Positions 15,557 through 21,115 of a stretch of DNA of 21,115 bases are shown in pieces. A model generated the notes under the pieces. It did no database searches. It was given only the letters and a program-made list of their open reading frames with translations, and had not been told where the DNA came from. Each line of letters opens with the position of its first letter. Position 1 is the first letter of the stretch. Made by a program: the position numbers and the translations under genes. Source of the DNA: a virus. The DNA lies in IMG/VR virus record IMGVR_UViG_3300036861_000445, positions 1 through 21,115 of that record, one strand, 5' to 3'.

Positions 15557-15679
15557 CTACTTGCCCTTCTTCCGCTTCTTCGCGTTGGCGTTGGTGATCC
15601 GCGCCGCCGACTCCTTGGACTTACCCTCGCGGCGCAGCGCCTCGTACATCTTCCAGTTCTTCACCTGCTTGCCAGGCAT
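15557..15679 (-). CDS. Small basic conserved-type protein, 40 aa
   Basis: ATG 15679 is chosen because GGAGG (15685-15689) lies 5 nt upstream. A longer in-frame reading up to 15805 would add a Ser/Arg-rich leader with no ribosome site. The peptide begins MPGKQVKNWKMYEALRREG, continues SKESAARITNANA and ends in Lys/Arg (KKRKKGK). Known from memory: bacteria and phages have a small family with the pattern K-x-x-K-x-YEALR-x-x-G-x-SK-x-x-AA-x-I-x-N (possibly DUF7218). Function is unknown; the shape suggests a helix-turn-helix-sized, nucleic-acid-contacting peptide. The gene sits between portal and the 166-residue gene. Confidence 0.7.
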   Translation of the reverse strand: MPGKQVKNWKMYEALRREGKSKESAARITNANAKKRKKGK

Positions 15680-15683
15680 GTCT

Positions 15684-15689
15684 TCCTCC
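15684..15689 (-). promoter_or_regulatory. Ribosome binding site deciding the start of the 40-aa gene
   Basis: GGAGGA on the minus strand, 4-5 nt before ATG 15679. The alternative in-frame ATG at 15691 overlaps this site and has no purine-rich sequence of its own, so the short product is preferred. Confidence 0.65.
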
Positions 15690-15719
15690 ATCCAGAGGTC
15701 AAGGCAGCAGCTCATGCTG

Positions 15720-17495
15720 CTACAGCGAGTTCGGCGGACGGACCTGGACCGAGGTGAACGGCTCCGGGAGTCCGACGTCGAGGAGCTGGTCCGGGCTCGG
15801 GACACCGGTCTCCGGCTGCTCCGGCGGCAGGGCCAGGCCGGTCTCCGCCGCGGACGGTGCTCCCGGCGTTGCCCGAGCCTCGGCGCGCTGCTCCTCCGCC
15901 GCGATGATGTCCGGGAGGACCTCCTCGACGGCCTCGATCAGGCTCTTACCCTCGCTGGTCGCACGGAGCAGCTTCGCGATGGCCGAGAGCGGCTGATTCG
16001 GGTCACCGACCAGTCGGTCCTTGAAGTTCTTCGCGAGGTCCTCGCGGTCGATCTCCTCGTCCATATTCGCCTGGTTGTCAAGGTAGTCCGTCTGTCGACG
16101 GGCCTCCGCCTTCGAGATGATCCCGAGGCCCAGGTGGTTCTGGATCCGGACGTCGGCCTCCATGCGGTTGAGGCCGGCCGCCGCGCCGTAGAGGACACGG
16201 TGGCGGTAGACCCCGTCGATGTCCTTCGACGGCGTGTAGGTGTTCTTCTTCTCGACCGGGCGGATGAGTCCCTTCTGCGTGTCGATCCACTTCTCCTCGA
16301 TCTTCATGGAGATCGTCTGCGCCTGGACGCGGAGGGTCGCCATGTGGTCCTGCAGCTCGCGGACGATGGACGTCAGTCCACCCTGGGTCGATGCGACGAA
16401 CGAACCCGACGCGATAGACTGCGAGACCTGGCCGACACGCGACGGCGGCTGGATCGCGATCTGCGATTCCTGCTGGTCGAGGTACTGGACGAGCCCGAAG
16501 ACCGCGCCGGCCGGCGCCGCCGGCTGGACGCGACGGGCGAAGGTGACATCCTCGCTCATGTCGTGGATGTACTTGGTCAGCGGGCCCGGGTCGTCCTGCT
16601 TGTTGAGGATGCCGCGGAACTCCATTGGGGCGTGGGCCATGTCCTCAAGGTAGTCGCTCAGAAGGCGGACCGCCTTGTTGCGGACCATGATCGGGCCGCC
16701 GAGCTGGTCGAAGATCGAGCGCCACTCGCCGTTGAACGTGTCCAGCTCCTCGTAGGCGACCGGAACGCAGCCCAGCTCGTGGATCCACGTCGACTGTACG
16801 TAGACGCCGAATGCCTTCCCGCGCTTCATCGGCATGACGACCTGGGTCGACTCGTAGTCGTCGTAGTACGAGACCACGAGGACCTGCTCGTCGATCTTCT
16901 CCGGGAACTTCTCCAGTGGAAGATTCGGGAAGACACGCGCGGCCTTGCGGGTGTACATGCGCTCGATGTAGAACATGTTGACCAGCCGACCGTTCAGGGT
17001 CTCCGGGTACGACATCCTCGGGTCGAGGCGGAGGTAGCGGGGGTACTCGCTGTCCTCGTCGTAGTAGACGCAGATAGCCTGGAACGCGCCGCCGAGGATG
17101 TCCATGTAGAGCTTCCGCTCCATGCCCGCGCCGCCGCCCTCCTCCCACTCCGTCTGCGCGATGCTGTTCCGGATGAACGCCTTCTTCTTCTCGGTCTCGC
17201 TGTCGCCCTGGAGGTAGAAGACCGGCATGCCCCGGGCCTCGCCGGCCAGACGGGAGATGTCGTGGATCGCGCGCTTGAACGTGTTGTCGACCAGCGGCTC
17301 CTCGGGGAGCGTGTCGTCGTTCGGGAAGAGCGACGTCAGCTCGCCACGGTAGAGGCGGTCGAGCTTCTCGATGCTCGACTTGTGGTTCTGGTACGAGTCG
17401 CTCTGGCGGAACGTCTCCACCTGCTGGATGATGTAGTCCTCGGTCAGGCGGGACTCCCAGTCCTTGAGGGTCTTCGGCTTCGCCATCGTCACCAT
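15720..17495 (-). CDS. Portal protein, 591 aa
   Basis: Forms the ring at one capsid vertex through which DNA is packaged and released. Seen: ATG 17495 overlaps the terminase TAA (TAATG). GAGGAGGG (17510-17503) is 7 nt upstream, favouring this start over ATG 17486. An N-terminal helical part (about 10-45) is followed by a NTFKRAIHDISRLAGEARGMPVF region (about 71-93), a wing-like beta region (about 140-250), a clip/stem-like section with long helices (about 255-400), and a helical then disordered Pro/Glu-rich tail (about 530-591). Known: order and length match portals of tailed phages, encoded directly after the large terminase. No database match could be run; the call rests on pattern and neighbours. 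Confidence 0.85.
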   Translation of the reverse strand: MVTMAKPKTLKDWESRLTEDYIIQQVETFRQSDSYQNHKSSIEKLDRLYRGELTSLFPNDDTLPEEPLVDNTFKRAIHDISRLAGEARGMPVFYLQGDSETEKKKAFIRNSIAQTEWEEGGGAGMERKLYMDILGGAFQAICVYYDEDSEYPRYLRLDPRMSYPETLNGRLVNMFYIERMYTRKAARVFPNLPLEKFPEKIDEQVLVVSYYDDYESTQVVMPMKRGKAFGVYVQSTWIHELGCVPVAYEELDTFNGEWRSIFDQLGGPIMVRNKAVRLLSDYLEDMAHAPMEFRGILNKQDDPGPLTKYIHDMSEDVTFARRVQPAAPAGAVFGLVQYLDQQESQIAIQPPSRVGQVSQSIASGSFVASTQGGLTSIVRELQDHMATLRVQAQTISMKIEEKWIDTQKGLIRPVEKKNTYTPSKDIDGVYRHRVLYGAAAGLNRMEADVRIQNHLGLGIISKAEARRQTDYLDNQANMDEEIDREDLAKNFKDRLVGDPNQPLSAIAKLLRATSEGKSLIEAVEEVLPDIIAAEEQRAEARATPGAPSAAETGLALPPEQPETGVPSPDQLLDVGLPEPFTSVQVRPPNSL

Positions 17496-19351
17496 TATGA
17501 GGCCCTCCTCAGGCCGAGGGCGCGGTTGCGCGCGTCCATGCGCTTCTTGAGGTCAGCGCGCCAACCACCGGCGCGGCGCGCGGGCGTCTGCTCGCGCAGG
17601 AAATCCAGGTTCTGGAACTTCCGCCAGTTCCACTTAAGGAACCAGAGGGTCATCACGACGTCGTCGTGCTCCCCATATGGGAAGTCCTCGAACTCGCCGC
17701 GGAAGAGCTGCATCATGTCCCGACCGATCTCGTCGGCGCAGGGGAAACGGACGAGCCCGAACTCGATCTCGTGGGCCAGGGATTCGACGCCGCGCTCGGA
17801 GTCACCGCGGTTGACGCCCGTGGTGTGCGGGATGAACCGCGCCTTCTCCTTGAGCTGCTGGTACGTCGGGTCTTCCTTGAGCCACTCCGTGAACGAGACG
17901 CGCTCCATGACGACGTAGTCCGGCCGGTACTGCATGATCGTCCGCTGCAGCTCGAGAAGAATGCTCCTCGGGCCGCCCTTCCAGTTCTTCATCTCGAGGA
18001 TCGAGGCCGCGAAGCGCTCACCTGATGGGTCGACGTCGGCGACCGTCAGGGCGTGGAAGTGCTTGACGCCGGGGTCGATCGAGATGACCCGCGTGTACGG
18101 CCGGCCCTCGCCGCGGATGCCCTCGTAGGCGCGACGATCGAGATCCTGGCAGCCCTCCCACCAGTGCGGCTTGACGTAGCTCTCCGACTCCGGGAGCGGA
18201 TTCTGCTGGTACATGCACTCGAAGGTGCCGTACCCGCCGACGCGCTCGTACTGGATCATCAGCTCGTCAAAGGACCAGACGTCCGGCCAGAGGACGATCG
18301 GCTCCGGATGCTCCGGGTCCTCGTTCTCCCACCGGTAGATCGCCGGCTGGTTGACCACGGTCCAGAGGCGCTCACCGAGCTTCGGGCCGCGCTCGTAGCG
18401 CTGCTTCTGCAGCTCGCCGTAGATGTCCTTCCAGTGGACGCGCTGGCCGATGATGACGGCGTGGCCGCCGGGCATCAGCCGCGACATGGCCTCCTGGCGG
18501 ATCTTCTCCAGGGCGGTCTTCCGCTGCTCCTCGCTCTTCGAGATCTGGACGTCCGTCGGGTCGTCGACGACGACCAGCGTGGCCTCGCGGCCCAGGATCT
18601 GTTGACGCATCCCCCGCGACTCGACGGAGAACTGACCCGACCCGACCTCGAGCTGGGAACCGATGACCATCAGCTCGCCCTGGCCCGGCCGCCACGCGGC
18701 CTCGCCCTGCTTCGCCGGCTTGAACTGCCCGAACGCCGAGATCAGTCGCGTATTCGTCTCGAGGATGTTCGCGATCTTGTAGGTCTGGTCCCGAGCGAAC
18801 TGGTCGGTCTTCGAGAGGATGATGATCTTCTCATTCCGTCCGGTCCGCTCGTGGCCGTCGTACTTCCCGGCGCCACAGAGGAACCAGATCGGGATCCAGA
18901 TCGAGAAGACCGTCGTCTTCATGTGGCGCGGTGGGACGTGGAGCATGAGGTTGCGATGCTCGACGAAGTCCGCGACCCAGCCCTGGCAATGCTCCGGCAG
19001 TTCGGCTCCCGCGAACTCCTCGTAGAAGAGGCGGAAGCCGGTCGCCGTGAACTCGAGCATCGGGAGGAAGCGCGGATCGATGTCGGTCACCGGGGCCTGC
19101 TGGATAACGCGGAACCCGACGCCATCCGGGTTGACGTCCTCCTGCATGATCTGTCGGAGACGTCGGAGTCCGACCTCTAGAAACCCGGCCACTTGGGTCT
19201 TGTTGTATCCCCGGGCGAGCCAGTGCTCGGCGACCTGGCGCTGGGCCATGGTCTTCGGAAGGCCGTCGCGGACCAGCTCCGCCACCTTGCGGCGTGCGGA
19301 GTCCCGGTTGTCCCGGAGCGTCTGATCTGCGACCTTGCGTGCCTCGGCCAT
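17495..19351 (-). CDS. terL: Terminase large subunit (DNA-packaging ATPase/nuclease), 618 aa
   Basis: Cuts concatemeric phage DNA and drives it into the prohead. Seen: a Walker A-like VPPRHMKTT (139-147); Walker B LVVVDDP (259-265, D263-D264); a coupling stretch HAVIIGQRVHWKD (297-309); nuclease residues D426 (ISIDPG), E483 (VMERVSF) and D563-D564 (EHDDVVMT). The Walker A has Met where Gly is usual. The N-terminus (about 30-75) has a helix-turn-helix look (RGYNKTQVAGFLEVGLRRLRQI), as in small terminase subunits. Known: this motif order defines phage large terminases. Context: start 1 nt after the previous TAA, weak ribosome site; the end overlaps the portal start. No separate small subunit gene is seen, so the N-terminal part may help in DNA recognition. 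Confidence 0.95.
   Translation of the reverse strand: MAEARKVADQTLRDNRDSARRKVAELVRDGLPKTMAQRQVAEHWLARGYNKTQVAGFLEVGLRRLRQIMQEDVNPDGVGFRVIQQAPVTDIDPRFLPMLEFTATGFRLFYEEFAGAELPEHCQGWVADFVEHRNLMLHVPPRHMKTTVFSIWIPIWFLCGAGKYDGHERTGRNEKIIILSKTDQFARDQTYKIANILETNTRLISAFGQFKPAKQGEAAWRPGQGELMVIGSQLEVGSGQFSVESRGMRQQILGREATLVVVDDPTDVQISKSEEQRKTALEKIRQEAMSRLMPGGHAVIIGQRVHWKDIYGELQKQRYERGPKLGERLWTVVNQPAIYRWENEDPEHPEPIVLWPDVWSFDELMIQYERVGGYGTFECMYQQNPLPESESYVKPHWWEGCQDLDRRAYEGIRGEGRPYTRVISIDPGVKHFHALTVADVDPSGERFAASILEMKNWKGGPRSILLELQRTIMQYRPDYVVMERVSFTEWLKEDPTYQQLKEKARFIPHTTGVNRGDSERGVESLAHEIEFGLVRFPCADEIGRDMMQLFRGEFEDFPYGEHDDVVMTLWFLKWNWRKFQNLDFLREQTPARRAGGWRADLKKRMDARNRALGLRRAS
17503..17510 (-). promoter_or_regulatory. 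Ribosome binding site of the portal gene within terL
   Basis: GAGGAGGG on the minus strand lies in the last codons of the terminase gene, 7 nt before ATG 17495. With the TAATG overlap it argues for coupled translation of portal after terminase. Confidence 0.6.
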
Positions 19352-19352
19352 G

Positions 19353-20042
19353 TTAGAAGGCGTCCACTTCGGACCACAGCACGTTCACGACGAGGTTCCA
19401 CGTCAGCGTGGCGGGGAATACTAGGCCCGAGCGAATGACAAAGCCCTCGTTGTTGGCGAGCACCAGCGGGAACCCGAGACCGCCCGCGAACTCACCGAGG
19501 AGGTTCGTCTGCGGTACCAGAATACGCGGTGAGTCGGCCACCGCTGCGCCGGTCTGGTACGCCACAGTGATGGCCCCGATGTCCTGGGCATCCAGGGTGG
19601 TGGCCGCCGTCAGGGCACCAGTCGTCGCCATGTTGATGACTGCCTCGGTCGTGGCGTGGCTCGTTCGCAGCTTCTGGTTGTTGCCGGTCAGGGTAGCTGT
19701 CGTGCCACCGCCACCCAGCGCGTATGAACGAACGGAGGTAGCCCGAAGCTGAAGGTTGGTGATGGTCGAAACGGCCTGACTGACGATCTCCGCGGCGCTG
19801 ACTGTGATGCCGAACACGAGCGCGACACGCGAGGCCGCGGTCGTATACTTGAACTGGAACAGTTGAGAGTTGGCGGCCAGTGCCGCTGCGATGGTACCCG
19901 ACGTCATGCTGAGGCGATACGCACCTCCCGCTCCCACCGGCAGCGGTCCCGGGACGGTTTGCTGCGGGGTCCAGATCATGCCGGAGCCCATACCCACCCG
20001 AGCTACGTTCGCTGCGATGTTCGGATCGTTGATGACTGCCAT
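19353..20042 (-). CDS. Beta-rich virion protein upstream of terminase, 229 aa
   Basis: ATG 20042 follows TAGGAGGAG, where TAG is the stop of the fibre gene. The protein is Thr/Ala/Gly-rich and without Cys. It shows repeated strand-like blocks: YRLSMTSGTIAAALAANSQLFQFKY (about 42-66), SRVALVFGITVSA (about 71-83), NLLGEFAGGLGFPLVLANNEGFVIR (about 179-203) and a final TLTWNLVVNVLWSEV. Known from memory: the LSxxSGTxAAxLAANS-x-x-FQF and NNEGFVIR blocks recur in structural proteins of tailed phages found near fibre genes. Inferred: a tail- or head-attached beta protein that works with the fibre. Its TAA is one base from the terminase start, so the genes form one transcript. Confidence 0.75.
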   Translation of the reverse strand: MAVINDPNIAANVARVGMGSGMIWTPQQTVPGPLPVGAGGAYRLSMTSGTIAAALAANSQLFQFKYTTAASRVALVFGITVSAAEIVSQAVSTITNLQLRATSVRSYALGGGGTTATLTGNNQKLRTSHATTEAVINMATTGALTAATTLDAQDIGAITVAYQTGAAVADSPRILVPQTNLLGEFAGGLGFPLVLANNEGFVIRSGLVFPATLTWNLVVNVLWSEVDAF

Positions 20043-20054
20043 GCTCTTCTCCTC

Positions 20055-21115
20055 CTATGGAACCGAGATCCGGTAGGCCACCTGAGCGTACGTCGTACCC
20101 CCATCATCCTGTGTCACTGTATCCCACGCAGTTCCTGGATTCGGAAAAGCTGCATGCGCCCTGGTGACTCGCCAGTTTCTTTGTGATCGCAGGCTTGCGT
20201 TGATCGACCATGCTCCCGGCACCATCGACCGAAAGGCCGTGACCTGTGGATCTGAGACTCCGCTGTTGTACACTGACAGATAGCGTCCTGCCGGAACAAC
20301 GATGGCCGAACCTGGAGTGTAGGTCTTCACTCCAGTCGACTGCGTGTTGATGTCGCCGCTATCCGCGAGTGGGGCCCCCGTGGGCTGCCAGTTCGTATCC
20401 GCAGCATAGAACCCAATCCGAACCACGGAGCCACCCGCTCCGGCGATGGTGACCTCAAAAGCGAGTTGGTCGATCGTGATCTGCGTCGGCGTATACCAAG
20501 GCGCGTACCAATCGGTGTCGATCCCGAAGAACGTTGAGGTCTGGTTGGCCCCCGGCACCGAACCCGGAATGTTGAAGTAGCCCCCTCCCGCGGGCTGCGG
20601 TCGTCCATATGCGGCGACACTGCTACCCGCACTTGTCCCCGCCAGGTTCGGCGTCGCCGCGAAGGCATACGTCCCCACCTGGACCGCGTCCGAGTACCAG
20701 AAGCATCGGATGCTGCTCGTCGTCAGGGCGTAGGCCGTGACGACGATGGTGTTCATCTCGCCCTCGTCGGTCGCGTTGCCCTTTGACGCGATCGCCGTGT
20801 CCGTCTGGACGACGAGGACCGGGGCCCCGACGGTCAGTCCGGAGAACCCGGTGACGTCGAACGTACCGCTCCGACGCGCCACCCCGAGGTCCTTGGTGAA
20901 CTCGACCCACGCTCCGGCCGAGAGTCCCGGGGGACCTGGGAGGAAGAAGGGGCTGTCGCCGTCTTCGCCGGGCATTCCCGGTACGGTCGATCCCCCTCCG
21001 CCACCCGATCCAGGAGCCCCATCGGCACCAGTTGCTCCCGTCGGCCCTGTCGGGCCCGGGAATCCGAACGGTCCTTCCTCGCCCTCGGGTCCGGGCCACG
21101 GGAGTGTCAGACCCG
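20055..21115 (-). CDS. Collagen-like fibre protein, 5' end cut by window edge
   Basis: The frame stays open to the right edge (352 visible residues), so the ATG at 20975, inside a Gly-X-Y run and without a ribosome site, is not the start. Seen: nine uninterrupted Gly-X-Y triplets (21012-21092), a poly-Gly break, then more triplets to about 20930. Next comes a beta region, then a domain with the order FEVTIAGAGGSVVRIGFYAA, GAPLADSGDINTQSTGVK and VVPAGRYLSVYNSG, and a strand-rich C-terminus. Known: collagen-like stalks link phage fibre trunks to receptor-binding heads, and the second domain resembles jelly-roll, carbohydrate-contacting modules of fibres. Inferred: a host-contact fibre. It ends in TAG joined to the next gene's ribosome site (TAGGAGGAG). 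Confidence 0.8.
   Translation of the reverse strand, partial: GLTLPWPGPEGEEGPFGFPGPTGPTGATGADGAPGSGGGGGSTVPGMPGEDGDSPFFLPGPPGLSAGAWVEFTKDLGVARRSGTFDVTGFSGLTVGAPVLVVQTDTAIASKGNATDEGEMNTIVVTAYALTTSSIRCFWYSDAVQVGTYAFAATPNLAGTSAGSSVAAYGRPQPAGGGYFNIPGSVPGANQTSTFFGIDTDWYAPWYTPTQITIDQLAFEVTIAGAGGSVVRIGFYAADTNWQPTGAPLADSGDINTQSTGVKTYTPGSAIVVPAGRYLSVYNSGVSDPQVTAFRSMVPGAWSINASLRSQRNWRVTRAHAAFPNPGTAWDTVTQDDGGTTYAQVAYRISVP
20930..21092 (-). repeat. Collagen-like Gly-X-Y coding repeats
   Basis: Triplets include GPE, GEE, GPF, GFP, GPT twice, GAT, GAD and GAP in an unbroken row (21092-21012). After a Gly-rich break, GMP, GED and GPP follow. The Pro and Gly codons make the DNA itself locally repetitive. 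A trimeric stalk is expected from the family; this is inference. Confidence 0.75.

Noticed and set aside
15680-15805. Longer start for the 40-residue protein
   Set aside because: The added leader is Ser/Arg-rich, overlaps the portal gene's end, and lacks a ribosome site, whereas GGAGG sits just before ATG 15679.
15369-17918. An 849-codon plus-strand open frame opposite portal and terminase
   Set aside because: It crosses several well-supported minus-strand genes, has mirror-type composition and no ribosome site.
1-21115. Reassigned UGA codon in this phage
   Set aside because: None of the genes, including the 2152-codon one, has an in-frame TGA, so there is no direct sign of recoding. Only the lack of TGA stops is unusual.

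Overview
The window is a GC-rich segment of a tailed double-stranded DNA bacteriophage (or a prophage of one), read entirely from the minus strand. Genes therefore run from the right end (position 21115) to the left end (position 1). The phage identity rests on three recognisable proteins: a large terminase with ATPase and nuclease motifs, a portal protein, and an adjacent scaffold plus major capsid pair. Almost every gene has a strong AGGAG-type ribosome binding site, so the host is an SD-using bacterium with high-GC codon preference. The host phylum cannot be told from the sequence. No tRNA, rRNA, CRISPR array, integrase or transposase was seen, and no plus-strand gene is convincing.

Layout in transcription order. 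A collagen-like fibre protein, cut by the right edge, and a small beta-rich virion protein precede the large terminase (19351-17495). The portal gene overlaps it by one base. Then come a 40-residue basic protein, a 166-residue Ala/Pro-rich protein, a 2152-residue giant (15046-8588) and a 343-residue Gly-rich-headed protein that overlaps the giant by one base. A 249-bp gene-free stretch rich in inverted and direct repeats separates this DNA-packaging and ejection half from the capsid half. The capsid half holds scaffold, major capsid protein, three small Thr/Ala-rich beta proteins (one an internal tandem duplication), a Cys-rich protein, a Lys/Ala-rich protein, two adaptor-type genes, and a propeller-like protein that starts with GTG and runs off the left edge.

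How the genes work together (inference from the recognised families): terminase pumps DNA through the portal into a shell made by the major capsid protein on the scaffold. The giant, encoded between portal and scaffold, sits where phages often encode minor head or ejected proteins. It carries what looks like an ADP-ribosyltransferase (ART)-type domain, so it may be delivered into the host with the DNA. The small beta proteins are candidates for head decoration or neck/tail parts, and the fibre and propeller proteins for host contact.

Most unusual points: the giant and its embedded ART-like domain; the repeat-dense control region at 7308-7556; a canonical UUCG-capped hairpin behind the capsid gene; and stop-codon use. 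Of 17 complete gene ends, 13 are TAG, 4 are TAA and none is TGA. Two genes end in tandem TAG TAG, and several TAG stops are built into the next gene's ribosome binding site.
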